DNA from: Sinorhizobium kostiense
Lineage (GTDB): Bacteria; Pseudomonadota; Alphaproteobacteria; Rhizobiales; Rhizobiaceae
Length of the DNA: 64,000 nucleotides
Assembly: GCF_017874595.1 (NCBI RefSeq)
Contig: NZ_JAGILA010000007.1
Location: 337,822-401,821, forward strand
Reading direction: 5' to 3'
Position numbers and translations under genes: made by a program. Below are positions 36,118-46,655 of the stretch, piece after piece. Position 1 is the first letter of the stretch; each line of letters begins with the position of its first letter. Below the pieces are notes generated by a model. It ran no database searches and was not told the origin of the DNA. It saw only the letters and a list, made by a program, of their open reading frames with translations.

Positions 36118-36539
36118 CGCTTGCCCTTCAGCTTCGCGGCCAACTTCCCGTCACCGACCCCGCAAGCAGGCAGCGGACGAGAAGATTCTCCGGTGGACAA
36201 TCAGTGGTTGCCGACGGTGCGGCACCACAGGTCGGGCTGGACCCCTTTTCGGTTACGCCAGCGCTGTGCCTGATATAGCCTTCATCGCGCCTTTTGATCC
36301 ATTCGGCTGGTTGGCCGATACCTCTCCTTGAGGTAACCAGCCGTTTGGCCTAGTCCGTCGGATGGAACCTTGAAAAGGGTGCTGAGGCGAGGAATGTCAA
36401 CCTGGCTCGCCTCGGTGCTGGCGGAATCGTTTCAGGGTGGCACAGAACAACGGCCAGCGGTCGCGGACGTCGGCATCTTCGCTCGTTTTGCCGTCAAGCC
36501 GGCCGCTGCCGGCACCTGTTCGGCCAGATAAACCTGCGA
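36118..36539. other. Intergenic stretch with a structured hairpin
   Basis: 422 bases with no supported gene. It contains the bulged hairpin listed at 36304-36343 and a short GCCGGC-CGCT-GCCGGC hairpin near 36497. The latter is 40 nt beyond the psuG stop codon and could help end that transcript, although no T run follows. Confidence 0.4.
36304..36343. other. Bulged hairpin of unknown function
   Basis: CGGCTGGTT (36304-36312) pairs perfectly with AACCAGCCG (36335-36343). Inside, ACCTC pairs with GAGGT around a 5-nt loop, leaving a 7-nt bulge GGCCGAT on one side. It has no T run, so it is not a simple terminator; it may be part of an RNA or a repeat remnant. Confidence 0.4.
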
Positions 36540-37469
36540 CTATTCTGCGGTAAGTGCGACGGCGATTTCCGCGGCGAGGCGCGCATTGTTCTCGACGAGC
36601 GCGATGTTCGTTTCGAGGCTGCGCCCTTCGGTCATGCGGAAGAGATTGTCGAGCAGGTAGGGGGTCACCGCCTTGCCGGAAATCCCTTCGCTCGCGGCAT
36701 TGTCCAGCGCGCGGGTGATATAGATTTCCATCTCCTCGCGCGGGATCTCGTTTTCCTCCGGTACCGGATTGGCGACGAGCATTCCGCCATCGACCCCGAG
36801 CAGTTCACGCATCCGCTGGAAATTGGCGATCGCCGCGGGGCTGTTCAGCATCAGCGGGCTTTTGAGCCCAGACTCGCGCGACCAGAAGGCCGGGAAATTT
36901 TCGCTGTCGTAGGTGACGACCGGCACGCCGCGGGTCTCGAGCACCTCGAGCGTCTTCGGAATGTCGAGTATCGCCTTGGCGCCGGCGCAGACGACGATAA
37001 CGCCGGTGCGGGCGAGCTCATCGAGGTCGGCGGAAATGTCGAAGCTCTGTTCGGCACCGCGGTGAACGCCGCCGATGCCACCCGTCGCAAAGACGCCGAT
37101 GCCGGCGCGGGCGGCGGCGATCATTGTCGCGGCAACCGTCGTGGCGCCGTTGCGGCGCTCGGCGATGGCGAAGGCGAGGTCGGCGCGCGACAGCTTCATG
37201 GCGCCTTTAGTCTTCGCCAGCGCTTCAAGCTTCGCGTCGTCAAGGCCGATGTGGAGCACACCGTGGATCACGGCGATGGTGGCGGGCACCGCCCCCTGTT
37301 CGCGAATGATCGTCTCGACGCTGCGTGCCATGTTGAGATTGCCGGGATAAGGCATGCCGTGGGTGATGATCGTCGATTCCAGGGCGACGATCGGCGCGCC
37401 GCGGGCCTTGGCGGCGGCGACCTCATCGGAATATTCCATCGGCAGGAAAGGGGAGGATGGCTTCGTCAT
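36540..37469 (-). CDS. psuG: Pseudouridine-5'-phosphate glycosidase
   Basis: 309 residues. PsuG splits pseudouridine 5'-phosphate to uracil and ribose 5-phosphate. The family sequence is obvious: VALESTIITHGMPYPGN, TKGAMKLSRADLAFA, GIGVFATGGIGGVHRGAE and VVTYDSENFPAFW. It follows the kinase gene by 70 nt on the same strand, giving the psuK-psuG pathway for salvage of pseudouridine. Confidence 0.93.
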   Translation of the reverse strand: MTKPSSPFLPMEYSDEVAAAKARGAPIVALESTIITHGMPYPGNLNMARSVETIIREQGAVPATIAVIHGVLHIGLDDAKLEALAKTKGAMKLSRADLAFAIAERRNGATTVAATMIAAARAGIGVFATGGIGGVHRGAEQSFDISADLDELARTGVIVVCAGAKAILDIPKTLEVLETRGVPVVTYDSENFPAFWSRESGLKSPLMLNSPAAIANFQRMRELLGVDGGMLVANPVPEENEIPREEMEIYITRALDNAASEGISGKAVTPYLLDNLFRMTEGRSLETNIALVENNARLAAEIAVALTAE

Positions 37470-37539
37470 CGTTCTTTGCTTCTAGAAATTGGAGCAGGCC
37501 ATGAAATCGACGACCGCTCGGAGTTCGGCTGTCGAGTTC

Positions 37540-38487
37540 TCATGACAGCATTTCCGGCGCCGGCACAAGGGCCAAGGTCCGGTCGAGATTGTCTGCGGAC
37601 ATTTCCTCCGCGGCGGCGAACGGCGAGCGGAGCGTAATGACGGCGGCGGCAATGCCGTGCCGCAGAGATGCGGCGAGGTCGAGGCCGGAAAGCCGGGCAG
37701 AGAGAAACCCTGAAGCCAGAGCGTCGCCGGCGCCCGTGACATCGGCAAGCGCCGGCAATGCCGGCGGTGTCACGCGGTAGGCGCCGCCTCGGTCAAAGGC
37801 AATCGCAGCCTTGCCGCCGCGGGTCACCACACCGCCGGAGAGGCCAGCGGCGCGCAAAAGGGAAGGCCATTGCTCGGCGGCAGGGCTTTCAATCCCGGTC
37901 AGCGCCCGCGCCTCCGCCTCGTTCATGAACAGGAAATCAAGCCCGGGAAGGCATTCCCGGTAGCGGACGACCTTTGCCGGGGAAACGGCGATGCCGGCGA
38001 CAATCCGGTCGTCGCCGCTTGCCGCTGCGACCAGCGCCCGCAGCGTCTCACAAGGCAGGTTCGCGTCCATCAGGACGAGATCGCTCGCCGCAAGTATCTC
38101 TCGCGTGGCGCGCTGCTGCAGCCGGCGTGGCGAGAATAGGGCGTAGAGGCCCATGTCCGCCAGCGCGATGACCAGGTTGCCGTCACTTTCGAGGATCGCA
38201 GTGTAGCTCGGCGTCTTGCGGTCGAGAAAGGTGAAGCTGCAGTCGATGACGCCGGCAGCCGCCGCGGCCACAGCGACGATCTCACCCGACGCGTCGCCGC
38301 CACGCGGACTGATCATGCGCACGCGATGGCCGAGGCGCGCGAGGTTTCGCGCGGCGTTGAAGCCGCCGCCGCCGGCTTCCTCGAACCAGGTGCCGGGATT
38401 GCTCGCCCCATGTGTGGTCGGGCCGGCAATGCGGCCTCGCCGATCGATATGCGCGCCGCCGAAAACGGCAATTTCATGCTGCCTCAT
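37540..38487 (-). CDS. psuK: PfkB family kinase, probable pseudouridine kinase
   Basis: 315 residues of the ribokinase/PfkB family. GGGGFNAARNLARLGHRV is the substrate-side signature and DVTGAGDALASGFL the second PfkB signature with the catalytic Asp. Placement before psuG argues for phosphorylation of pseudouridine to its 5'-phosphate; the sequence alone would also allow another sugar or nucleoside. It is divergent from recA. Confidence 0.85.
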   Translation of the reverse strand: MRQHEIAVFGGAHIDRRGRIAGPTTHGASNPGTWFEEAGGGGFNAARNLARLGHRVRMISPRGGDASGEIVAVAAAAAGVIDCSFTFLDRKTPSYTAILESDGNLVIALADMGLYALFSPRRLQQRATREILAASDLVLMDANLPCETLRALVAAASGDDRIVAGIAVSPAKVVRYRECLPGLDFLFMNEAEARALTGIESPAAEQWPSLLRAAGLSGGVVTRGGKAAIAFDRGGAYRVTPPALPALADVTGAGDALASGFLSARLSGLDLAASLRHGIAAAVITLRSPFAAAEEMSADNLDRTLALVPAPEMLS

Positions 38488-38576
38488 TCACGCACCTCTT
38501 TGTGCGAATCGGAACGACCTGCGGGGAAGCGAAGCGAAGGACCGCACGACCTCAGGAAAGGGAGTACAACGGCCGT

Positions 38577-38591
38577 GAACAGGAACCGAAC
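38577..38591 (+). promoter_or_regulatory. SOS box (LexA operator) of recA
   Basis: GAACAGGAACCGAAC fits the alphaproteobacterial LexA consensus GAAC-N7-GAAC exactly. It is 128 nt before the recA start codon, placing it in the promoter. It implies DNA damage induction of recA. Confidence 0.8.
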
Positions 38592-38718
38592 GATCTGAAA
38601 ATAACGCATGTTATTCAAACCGTTGAGGTGCCATTGCCAAAAAGGAACAAACCATGTACAAAATCTCCTGCGGCGGCTTCATTGCCTCGATAGCTCCAAT
38701 AACCTAAAGGTGGACCCA

Positions 38719-39804
38719 ATGGCACAAAACTCTTTGCGGCTCGTAGAGGACAAATCGGTGGATAAAAGCAAGGCACTTGAAGCGGCTCTCTCCCAGATCG
38801 AACGTGCGTTCGGCAAGGGATCGATCATGAAGCTCGGTTCGAAGGACAGCGTCGTCGAGATCGAAACTGTCTCGACCGGTTCGCTCGGCCTCGATATCGC
38901 GCTTGGCATCGGTGGCCTGCCGAAGGGCCGCATCGTCGAAATTTACGGTCCGGAAAGCTCGGGCAAGACGACGCTGGCGCTGCAGACCATTGCCGAAGCA
39001 CAGAAGAAGGGCGGCATCTGCGGCTTCGTCGATGCCGAGCATGCCCTCGACCCGGTCTATGCGCGCAAGCTCGGCGTCGATCTCGAGAACCTCCTGATAT
39101 CGCAGCCCGACACGGGCGAGCAGGCGCTGGAGATCACCGACACGCTGGTCCGTTCCGGCGCGATCGACGTGCTCGTCGTCGACTCTGTTGCGGCGCTCGT
39201 GCCGCGCGCCGAAATCGAAGGCGAGATGGGCGACAATCTGCCGGGCATGCAGGCGCGCCTCATGAGCCAGGCGCTGCGCAAGCTGACGGCGTCGATCTCC
39301 AAGTCCAACTGCATGGTGATCTTCATCAACCAGATCCGAATGAAGATCGGGGTGATGTTCGGTTCGCCGGAAACGACGACGGGCGGCAACGCGCTGAAAT
39401 TCTATGCGTCGGTGCGCCTCGATATCCGCCGCATCGGCTCGGTCAAGGAGCGCGAGGAAGTCGTCGGCAACCAGACGCGCGTCAAGGTCGTCAAGAACAA
39501 GATGGCGCCGCCCTTCAAGCAGGTGGAATTCGACATCATGTATGGCGAGGGCGTATCCAAGACCGGCGAACTCATCGATCTCGGCGTCAAGGCGGGCATC
39601 GTTGAAAAATCCGGCGCCTGGTTCTCCTACAATAGCCAGCGCCTCGGTCAGGGCCGCGAGAACGCCAAGCTGTTCCTGCGCGACAATCCGGACCTGGCCC
39701 GCGAGATCGAAATGGCGCTCAGGCAGAATGCCGGCCTCATCGCCGACCGGTTCCTTGAAAACGGCGGACCGGAGAGCGAGGGCGACGAAGCGGCCGGTAT
39801 GTAA
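38719..39804 (+). CDS. recA: Recombinase RecA
   Basis: 361 residues. RecA forms filaments on single-stranded DNA, pairs homologous DNA and triggers LexA self-cleavage. Walker A is GPESSGKT (77-84). The signature [20 protein letters not shown] and the loop [16 protein letters not shown] are typical. The C-terminus is long and acidic ([10 protein letters not shown]). The ATG at 38719 follows AAAGGTGG; the frame is open to 38608 but without homology. SOS box upstream, terminator downstream. Confidence 0.98.
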   Translation: MAQNSLRLVEDKSVDKSKALEAALSQIERAFGKGSIMKLGSKDSVVEIETVSTGSLGLDIALGIGGLPKGRIVEIYGPESSGKTTLALQTIAEAQKKGGICGFVDAEHALDPVYARKLGVDLENLLISQPDTGEQALEITDTLVRSGAIDVLVVDSVAALVPRAEIEGEMGDNLPGMQARLMSQALRKLTASISKSNCMVIFINQIRMKIGVMFGSPETTTGGNALKFYASVRLDIRRIGSVKEREEVVGNQTRVKVVKNKMAPPFKQVEFDIMYGEGVSKTGELIDLGVKAGIVEKSGAWFSYNSQRLGQGRENAKLFLRDNPDLAREIEMALRQNAGLIADRFLENGGPESEGDEAAGM

Positions 39805-39828
39805 CATCAGCGAGTTTCGCGCACGAAG

Positions 39829-39857
39829 CCGGCCCTCGCCATGAGCGGCCGGTTTTT
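39829..39857 (+). terminator. Terminator of recA
   Basis: CCGGCC (39829-39834) pairs with GGCCGG (39847-39852) around a 12-nt loop and is followed by five T residues. It is 24 nt after the recA stop codon and separates recA from alaS. Confidence 0.7.
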
Positions 39858-40027
39858 GCTGGCCGTCTGGACAGCGTGATATGCGGAAGATAAAAGCCTG
39901 TGGTTCCGATGGCTGCGGTTGTCGGCGAGGGCGGCTATAAGCGATAGGCGCGGGGTTGAAGCTAGCGGCGCAGAGCACGAGAAACACGCGCTCGTCGCCG
40001 GGGAATGTGCACAGAATAGGACGCAAG

Positions 40028-42691
40028 ATGAGCGGCGTGAATGAAATTCGGTCGATGTTTCTCGACTATTTCCGCAAGAACGGCCACGAGATCGTGCCGT
40101 CGAGCCCCCTGGTGCCGCGCAACGACCCGACATTGATGTTCACCAATGCCGGCATGGTGCAGTTCAAGAACGTCTTCACCGGCCTGGAGCAGCGTCCCTA
40201 TTCGACCGCGGCGACCGCGCAAAAATGCGTGCGGGCGGGCGGCAAGCACAACGATCTAGACAATGTCGGCTATACAGCGCGGCATCACACCTTTTTCGAG
40301 ATGCTCGGCAACTTCTCCTTCGGCGACTATTTCAAGGAACGCGCAATCGAGCTTGCCTGGAACCTGATCACCAAGGAGTACGGGCTCGACGCCAAGCGCC
40401 TGCTCGTCACCGTCTATCACACCGACGACGAAGCCTATGGCCTCTGGAAGAAGATTGCCGGCCTCAGCGACGACCGCATCATCCGCATTCCGACGAGCGA
40501 TAACTTCTGGGCCATGGGCGACACCGGCCCTTGCGGCCCGTGTTCGGAAATCTTCTACGACCACGGCGAAGAGATCTGGGGCGGTCCGCCCGGTTCGGCC
40601 GAGGAGGACGGCGATCGCTTCATCGAGATCTGGAACCTCGTCTTCATGCAGTACGAGCAGGTGACGAAGGACGAGCGGATCGACCTGCCGCGCCCCTCGA
40701 TCGACACTGGCATGGGCCTCGAACGAGTTGCCGCAGTGCTGCAGGGCCAGCATGACAATTACGACATCGACCTCTTCCGGGCGTTGATCGCGGCTTCCGA
40801 GGAAGCGACCGGCGTCAAGGCCGAAGGCGAGCGCCGCGCGAGCCATCGCGTCATCGCCGACCATCTGCGATCCTCCGCCTTCCTGATCGCCGACGGCGTC
40901 TTGCCGTCGAATGAAGGCCGTGGATACGTGCTGCGCCGCATCATGCGGCGCGCCATGCGCCATGCGCAGCTGCTCGGCGCCGACGAGCCGTTGATGTGGA
41001 AGCTCCTGCCGGCGCTGGTCGGCCAAATGGGCCGCGCCTATCCGGAGCTCGTGCGTGCCGAGGCGCTGATCTCCGAAACCCTGAAGCTGGAAGAGACCCG
41101 CTTCCGCAAGACACTGGAACGCGGCCTCAACCTGCTTGCGGATGCCTCCGCGGGGCTCTCCGAAGGCGACCAGTTCGACGGCGAGACCGCGTTCAAGCTC
41201 TACGACACCTACGGCTTCCCGCTTGACCTGACCCAAGATGCATTGCGGGCCAAGGGCATATCCGTCGACACCGATGCCTTCTCGGCGGCAATGGAGCGGC
41301 AGAAGGCCGAGGCGCGCGCCAACTGGGCCGGCTCCGGCGAAGCGGCAACCGAGACGATCTGGTTCGAGCTCAAGGAAAAGCACGGCGCGACCGATTTCCT
41401 CGGTTACGACACCGAAACGGCGGAAGGCGTGATCCAGGCGATCGTGCGCGACGGTGCCGTCGTCGGAACGGCATCGAAAGGCGACAGCGTCCAGGTGATC
41501 CTGAACCAGACGCCCTTCTATGGAGAGTCGGGCGGTCAGGTCGGCGATACCGGTGTCATTACCACGGAAACGGGCAAGTTGACCGTGACCGACACGCAGA
41601 AGCGTGGCGAGGGGCTCTTTGTTCATTATTGCGTGGTCGCCGAAGGCAGCGTCAAAACCGGCGAAGCGGCGGCGCTGACCGTCGACCATGCACGTCGCAC
41701 CCGCCTACGCTCCAATCACTCGGCGACGCACCTCCTGCACGAGGCGCTGCGCGAAGTGCTCGGCACGCATGTGGCGCAGAAGGGTTCGCTCGTCGCGCCT
41801 GAGCGCCTTCGCTTCGACGTATCGCATCCGAAGCCGATGACGCCCGAAGAGTTGAAGGTCGTCGAAGAAATGGCGAACGAGATCGTCGTCCAGAATACCC
41901 CGGTCACGACCCGGCTGATGAGCGTCGACGACGCGATCGCCGAAGGCGCGATGGCTCTGTTCGGCGAAAAATACGGCGACGAGGTTCGCGTGGTAGCGAT
42001 GGGTGAGGGCATTCGCGGTACGAAGGCCGGCAAGCCCTATTCGGTCGAACTTTGCGGCGGCACGCATGTCTCGGCGACCGGCGATATCGGCCTGATCCGG
42101 ATCGTCTCGGAAACCGCTGTCGGCGCCGGCGTGCGCCGCGTCGAGGCTCTGACGGGCGAGGCGGCCCGCGCCTACCTCAATGAGCAGGACGAGCGGGTCA
42201 AGACCCTGGCCGCCGCACTCAAGGTCCAGCCGGCCGATGTTCTTGGCCGCGTCGAGGCGCTCCTGGACGAGCGGCGCAAGCTCGAGCGGGAATTGACCGA
42301 TGCGAAGAAGAAGCTCGCGCTCGTCGGCGATGGCCAGAACGGCTCGGGCGATGCGGCCCGCGAGATCGGCGGCGTCCGCTTCCTCGGCAGGGTCGTCTCC
42401 GGCGTCGAGCCGAAGGATCTGAAGAGCCTCGCCGATGACGGCAAGAAGTCGCTCGGCTCGGGCGTGGTTGCCTTCGTCGGTGTTTCCGGCGACGGCAAGG
42501 CAAGCGCCGTCGTCGCTGTTACGGACGACCTCACTTCGAAGGTCAGTGCCGTCGATCTGGTGCGTGTCGCCTCGGCAGCACTCGGTGGCAAGGGCGGTGG
42601 CGGTCGACCCGATATGGCGCAGGCAGGCGGACCGGACGGCGGTCGTGCGGCCGAGGCGATCGAAGCAGTCGCGGTTGCGCTCGCCGGCTGA
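40028..42691 (+). CDS. alaS: Alanyl-tRNA synthetase
   Basis: 887 residues, the full bacterial length. The N-terminal class II catalytic core begins [20 protein letters not shown] and contains [13 protein letters not shown] (motif 2) and [17 protein letters not shown] (motif 3). The editing domain has [12 protein letters not shown] and [10 protein letters not shown] zinc-binding His and Cys residues. A C-Ala domain with the Gly-rich end [16 protein letters not shown] follows. The start at 40028 (MSGVNEIRS) agrees with the family. recA-alaS order is common in rhizobia. Confidence 0.98.
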   Translation: MSGVNEIRSMFLDYFRKNGHEIVPSSPLVPRNDPTLMFTNAGMVQFKNVFTGLEQRPYSTAATAQKCVRAGGKHNDLDNVGYTARHHTFFEMLGNFSFGDYFKERAIELAWNLITKEYGLDAKRLLVTVYHTDDEAYGLWKKIAGLSDDRIIRIPTSDNFWAMGDTGPCGPCSEIFYDHGEEIWGGPPGSAEEDGDRFIEIWNLVFMQYEQVTKDERIDLPRPSIDTGMGLERVAAVLQGQHDNYDIDLFRALIAASEEATGVKAEGERRASHRVIADHLRSSAFLIADGVLPSNEGRGYVLRRIMRRAMRHAQLLGADEPLMWKLLPALVGQMGRAYPELVRAEALISETLKLEETRFRKTLERGLNLLADASAGLSEGDQFDGETAFKLYDTYGFPLDLTQDALRAKGISVDTDAFSAAMERQKAEARANWAGSGEAATETIWFELKEKHGATDFLGYDTETAEGVIQAIVRDGAVVGTASKGDSVQVILNQTPFYGESGGQVGDTGVITTETGKLTVTDTQKRGEGLFVHYCVVAEGSVKTGEAAALTVDHARRTRLRSNHSATHLLHEALREVLGTHVAQKGSLVAPERLRFDVSHPKPMTPEELKVVEEMANEIVVQNTPVTTRLMSVDDAIAEGAMALFGEKYGDEVRVVAMGEGIRGTKAGKPYSVELCGGTHVSATGDIGLIRIVSETAVGAGVRRVEALTGEAARAYLNEQDERVKTLAAALKVQPADVLGRVEALLDERRKLERELTDAKKKLALVGDGQNGSGDAAREIGGVRFLGRVVSGVEPKDLKSLADDGKKSLGSGVVAFVGVSGDGKASAVVAVTDDLTSKVSAVDLVRVASAALGGKGGGGRPDMAQAGGPDGGRAAEAIEAVAVALAG

Positions 42692-42743
42692 GCAGCCGCA
42701 GGAGAACTTCGACCCCCCGCCGGACGACCCCATGCCGTGCGAC

Positions 42744-42763
42744 GTCAGGTGATTCCACCTGAC
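42744..42763. terminator. Perfect hairpin between convergent alaS and usp genes
   Basis: GTCAGGTG-ATTC-CACCTGAC is a perfect 8-bp stem 52 nt after the alaS stop codon and 75 nt beyond the end of the opposite usp gene. There is no T run on either side, so termination is likely weak or bidirectional. Confidence 0.45.
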
Positions 42764-42837
42764 TGCAAGAATGGAAACAATTCTGTTCGCTCAAGCTGAG
42801 CGGAATGTCGCTCGGCTGGCGCGTGTCGTAGCCAACG

Positions 42838-43752
42838 CTACGGCCAAGCCGGCAGAGAGTGCTTCATCAACAGAGGAAGCGCCGCATGCGACAGCAGGGA
42901 ACGGGTGACGCGGCCGAGTAGCAGCTCAAGGAAGTAGCCATGTCGGAACGCCCCGATCAGCAGGCAGGTCGCATTTGCTGCGCCGGCGAAGTCGAGGAGG
43001 GACTCGGCGACTGAGCGGCCGTCCGAATTGACCGCGACGACGTCGCCCCTTAGGCTCAGCTGCGCGAGCAGCTCTCTGGCCGTCAACTGATAGCTGTCGT
43101 CCGTCTCGTCGTCGATGCAAAGGACCGTGACGCGATCCGCTGCTGCCAGCCAGCGCCTTGCCGCGAAAACCGCATCGCGTGCATGCGGATGCGGCTTCCA
43201 GCCGATCACGACGTGCTGGAGAAGTTTGCCGGCGTATCCCCCGCTGGGCGGCACGAGCACCAGCTTGCACTCCTTAAAGAGCACGTCGTGGAAGGCATCG
43301 CGCGCATCCATGCTGCCGTGGGCCGGGGCGACGACAAGCCCGATCCCGTGGCATTCACTCCGCACACAACGGGCGAGATCGCCGCGGCAGTCGTCCAGCG
43401 GAATCTCCTGGCGAGCGGTGTTGGCTCCTTTCCACTCATTGAAAGCCCGCTCGACGCGCTCGAGACGCTCGCGTGGCATGCCTTCCTCAAGGTTGCGCAG
43501 CATTTGCAGATCAATTTCCTCGGGCGCGGCGATCATCGCTTCAGGATCGGCACCGATGTGCGCGACGGCCATGCGGCCCTGGATGGCGCGGGCGGCGTCT
43601 TCGGCGATATCCAGGCAGGCGCGGGCACTCGCAAAGTCGGGCAACAGGGCCAGGACATCCGCGTGGATGGTCAGCTCGCGAGGCCGGTCGGCAAACACAT
43701 TACCCGCCGCCGGCCCGTTGATGTCGTTGCCTTTTGCGGGAGCTGTGTTCAT
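42838..43752 (-). CDS. Universal stress protein (UspA family)
   Basis: 304 residues, about two Usp units long; the first is degenerate (HADVLALLPDFASARACLDI). The second has the ATP-binding pattern GAFRHGYFLELLLGRVTRSL (G-x2-G-x9-G-T/S) near the C-terminus and VVIGWKPHPHARDAV. Such proteins respond to starvation or redox stress; the target is unknown. It lies 212 nt downstream of the SulP gene on the same strand and may be separately transcribed. Confidence 0.85.
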   Translation of the reverse strand: MNTAPAKGNDINGPAAGNVFADRPRELTIHADVLALLPDFASARACLDIAEDAARAIQGRMAVAHIGADPEAMIAAPEEIDLQMLRNLEEGMPRERLERVERAFNEWKGANTARQEIPLDDCRGDLARCVRSECHGIGLVVAPAHGSMDARDAFHDVLFKECKLVLVPPSGGYAGKLLQHVVIGWKPHPHARDAVFAARRWLAAADRVTVLCIDDETDDSYQLTARELLAQLSLRGDVVAVNSDGRSVAESLLDFAGAANATCLLIGAFRHGYFLELLLGRVTRSLLSHAALPLLMKHSLPAWP

Positions 43753-43964
43753 TGGCCCTCTTCCGGCGGGGCTTCCACATCGCCTCGGGCACAGACTTTG
43801 CGCCTCTGTGGCAAGGAGTTAATCTACCCCCACGCAGGATTGCCCGCAACGTCGAAGGGTTTGGCATCTCATTCCGATATCGAGGACCCGGCCGCGTGCT
43901 GCACCGCGCACCGGTCCGGCGATCACCGATTTCCTCTGATGATCGCCTGCGGCGCCAGCCGTTT

Positions 43965-45623
43965 TCATGCGGTCTTTTCGGCTCGTATGCTTTCGAGGGC
44001 CGCGGTGACCGAGGCGCGCATCAAAACGCGGGGCGGGCGAACGTGATGCTGGTAAAGCGTGCGGCGGACCTGCGACCTCGCCCCCGTGATGATGAAGCGC
44101 ACGCCGCTTCGCTCAGCCTTCCTGAGTGTGCCTTCAATGACGCTGGCGGCGGTCGAATCCATGAACGGGACTTCGGAGCAGTCGAGAATGAAGTTCCGGC
44201 GCTGATCGGCGATGCGGTCAAGGACGGTGCCGACCGTGGCGGCGGAACCGAAGAAGAAGACGCCCGATATCCGGTAGATGACCGTGTCCGGGTCGTCGGC
44301 AACGACCGGATGCTCCTCCTCGCCATTTTCCCGTTTCAGAATGGCCAGTGGCGTGCTTTCCCCGACGGAGATGCTCTTCGCCATGCGGTCGATGAACAGT
44401 ACCGCGCCGAGAGCGAAGCCGATCACGATCCCTTCCGTCAGTTCGCGGAAGACGACAATGAGGAAGGTGGCGAGCAAAACCACCGCATCGCCGTAGGAGG
44501 ATCGCAGCAGCGCCATGAAGGCCGGTTTTTCGATCATGTTCCAGGCGACGATTGCGAGCACGCCGGCGAGCGCGGCAAGCGGGATATAGCTTGCGAGCGG
44601 CGCGGCCAGCAGCATGAAGAGAAGAAGAAAGACGGAGTGCAGCATGCCCGAAACAGGGCTCGTGCCGCCGGCGCGTACGTTCGTTGCCGTGCGCGCTATG
44701 GTGCCGGTCACACATATTCCGCCGAAGAGGGCCGAGCAGAAATTTGCGATTCCCTGCGCGATCAGTTCCATGCTCGAACGATGCCTGCGGCCGGTCATGC
44801 CATCGGCGACGACGGCCGAAAGCAGCGATTCGATCGCACCGAGAAGGGCGAAGGAGACCGCGTCGGGGAAGACGGCGGTCAGCTTCTCCAGCGAAAACGG
44901 CGGCAGGGCCGGCAAGGGCAGGCCGCGCGGAATTCCGCCGAAGCGCGTTCCGATCGTTTCGGCCGGCAATTGCAGCAGGGCGACCAGGACAGATGCTGCG
45001 GCAACAGCGATCAGCATGCCGGGCCAATGTGGCCTCAGCCGGCGAAGTGCGAGGATGATGCCGATCGTCAACGCCGCGGTCAGTACGGCCGCCCAGTTGA
45101 CCGTATCGGCCGCACGACCGAGCACGACGATTTTATCAAGGATCGGGCCAGGCTCTCCTTCTGCCAGCGTGAGACCGAACAGGTCCCGCAGCTGGCTTGC
45201 GAAGATGATCACGGCGATTCCGGCGGTGAAGCCGACGGTCACCGGATAGGGAATGAATTTGATGTATTGTCCGAGCCGAAGATAGCCGGCGGCGATCAGC
45301 ATGAGGCCGCTCATCGCGGTTGCCAGCAGGAGACCGTCGATGCCGTGGCGTGCGACGGTGGCAGCGACGAGGACGATGAAGGCGCCGGCGGGGCCGCCGA
45401 TCTGCACGCGGCTCCCGCCGAGAAGCGAGACGAGGAAGCCGCCGATGATCGCCGTGTAGAGCCCGCGGTCGGGGGTAACGCCCGAGGCGATGGCAATCGC
45501 CATCGAAAGCGGCAGGGCGACGATCGCAACCGTCAGCCCGGCAAAGGCATCCGCCTTGAGGCGGGCGAGATCATAGCCTTCGGCAATGACGCTGATTGTT
45601 TTCGGGACGACGGTATCTGGCAT
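43965..45623 (-). CDS. SulP family anion transporter with STAS domain
   Basis: 552 residues. About 12 membrane segments show SulP features: AGLTVAIVALPLSMAIAIAS, GGSRVQIGGPAGAFIVLV and GGICVTGTIARTATNVRAGG. The C-terminal STAS domain (from about 430) has VFFFGSAATVG and LDCSEVPFMDSTAASVIEG. Substrates in the family include sulfate, bicarbonate and dicarboxylates. No carbonic anhydrase domain is attached. It lies 90 nt after the HAD phosphatase gene. Confidence 0.92.
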   Translation of the reverse strand: MPDTVVPKTISVIAEGYDLARLKADAFAGLTVAIVALPLSMAIAIASGVTPDRGLYTAIIGGFLVSLLGGSRVQIGGPAGAFIVLVAATVARHGIDGLLLATAMSGLMLIAAGYLRLGQYIKFIPYPVTVGFTAGIAVIIFASQLRDLFGLTLAEGEPGPILDKIVVLGRAADTVNWAAVLTAALTIGIILALRRLRPHWPGMLIAVAAASVLVALLQLPAETIGTRFGGIPRGLPLPALPPFSLEKLTAVFPDAVSFALLGAIESLLSAVVADGMTGRRHRSSMELIAQGIANFCSALFGGICVTGTIARTATNVRAGGTSPVSGMLHSVFLLLFMLLAAPLASYIPLAALAGVLAIVAWNMIEKPAFMALLRSSYGDAVVLLATFLIVVFRELTEGIVIGFALGAVLFIDRMAKSISVGESTPLAILKRENGEEEHPVVADDPDTVIYRISGVFFFGSAATVGTVLDRIADQRRNFILDCSEVPFMDSTAASVIEGTLRKAERSGVRFIITGARSQVRRTLYQHHVRPPRVLMRASVTAALESIRAEKTA

Positions 45624-45713
45624 CGGCGAGGCTTTCGGGACGCCGTCACGTTGCGGGATCGAACGTGCCGGGCATGCTCAGCGTAGCTGAGTCGCGTCGC
45701 CGAACAAGCGCTG

Positions 45714-46463
45714 TCAGCGCAGCACCCCCCAATGCTCAAGTCCCTCGATCACGCCATCCGCATGGCACCGCGATGCCAGGAAATGTCGGCGGTGGAGCGA
45801 TGCGGCGTCGCGGAGTTCGGCAAGAGCATTGGCGACCACCACGCCGCGGACATGCGGCATCTCGAACATCTCCCGGTCGTTGCCGCTGTCGCCGGCGACG
45901 ACGACCTCGTCGAGCCCGATCGACAAACGACGGCAGATCCATGCGAGCGCGCCGCCCTTGCCGCCGGCAGGCGGCAGGATGTCGAGATCGCGGCGGCAGG
46001 AATAGACAAGCTTCACAGCCAATCCTGCGGCGGCGAAACGCATCGCGAGCGAGCGGATTCGTTCTTCGCCGGCTTCCGGCAGGTGCCAGCTTATCTTGTG
46101 AGGGAGTTGGTGCAGGACAGGCTGTGGAGCCGCCCCCTCGATCGACTGCATGACAGCGGCGACCGCTTGCTCCTCGAAGGGAGGGCCAAGTTCTTCCATG
46201 AAAGCCTGGAGGGGCCCCGCAATGCGCACATCCGCAATAACCGTCCCGACACCGCCGATCATGTAGTCGGGCCTCGGTAGCAGCTTTGCCTCGACCAGCG
46301 ACGATATATCGTCGGCCGTGCGGGCACTGTTATAGACGAGGAGCGGCCGCTCCTCGCTCTTCAGCGAATGCCAGGTCCGCCGGAAGCGTTCGGCCGCCGC
46401 CTCGTCGCCCAGCAGCGTTCCGTCGATGTCCGATGCCAGCAGCCTTACCGGACCGTTTGTCAT
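45714..46463 (-). CDS. HAD-IIB hydrolase (sucrose-phosphate phosphatase-like)
   Basis: 249 residues. HAD motif I is LLASDIDGTLLGDEAA with the nucleophile Asp, motif II is VYNSARTADD, and motif IV is VVVAGDSGNDREMF. The cap insert and pattern resemble sucrose-6-phosphate and mannosyl-3-phosphoglycerate phosphatases. Substrate is unproven. Start 46463 (MTNGPVRLL) was chosen; the frame extends to 46634 through a palindromic repeat. Confidence 0.8.
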   Translation of the reverse strand: MTNGPVRLLASDIDGTLLGDEAAAERFRRTWHSLKSEERPLLVYNSARTADDISSLVEAKLLPRPDYMIGGVGTVIADVRIAGPLQAFMEELGPPFEEQAVAAVMQSIEGAAPQPVLHQLPHKISWHLPEAGEERIRSLAMRFAAAGLAVKLVYSCRRDLDILPPAGGKGGALAWICRRLSIGLDEVVVAGDSGNDREMFEMPHVRGVVVANALAELRDAASLHRRHFLASRCHADGVIEGLEHWGVLR

Positions 46464-46517
46464 TTTTTCCGTCCCATTCTTCGCCAATGGTCGGAAAATG
46501 CCCGTCATCCCGCTGCC

Positions 46518-46560
46518 GCGACCTTCTCCCTTGCGGGGAGAGGCCAGGGTGAGGGGCATT
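46518..46560. repeat. Palindromic intergenic repeat (BIME-like)
   Basis: CCTTCTCCC-TTGC-GGGGAGAGG with the flank GGGTGAGGGGCATTG is a motif often scattered between rhizobial genes. Only this copy was seen in the window. Confidence 0.45.
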
Positions 46561-46606
46561 GCGTATCCCAGCTTCCCAATCGGTAGCGTCGCACCCATTA
46601 TACAAG

Positions 46607-46630
46607 AAACCCGGCGCGAGGGCCGGGTTT
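46607..46630 (-). terminator. Terminator of icd
   Basis: AAACCCGGC (46607-46615) pairs perfectly with GCCGGGTTT (46622-46630) around 6 nt. On the minus strand it follows the icd stop codon by 25 nt and is trailed by TTTCTTG. Confidence 0.75.
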
Positions 46631-46655
46631 CCAAAGCGGTGACATGTTGGTTGGC

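Noticed and set aside
40256..41689. 477-codon frame antisense to alaS
   Set aside because: alaS is unambiguous on the other strand; this is a codon-bias shadow.
43734..45686. 650-codon plus-strand frame opposite the SulP gene
   Set aside because: The minus-strand product is a well-formed transporter with a STAS domain; the plus frame is a charged low-complexity shadow.
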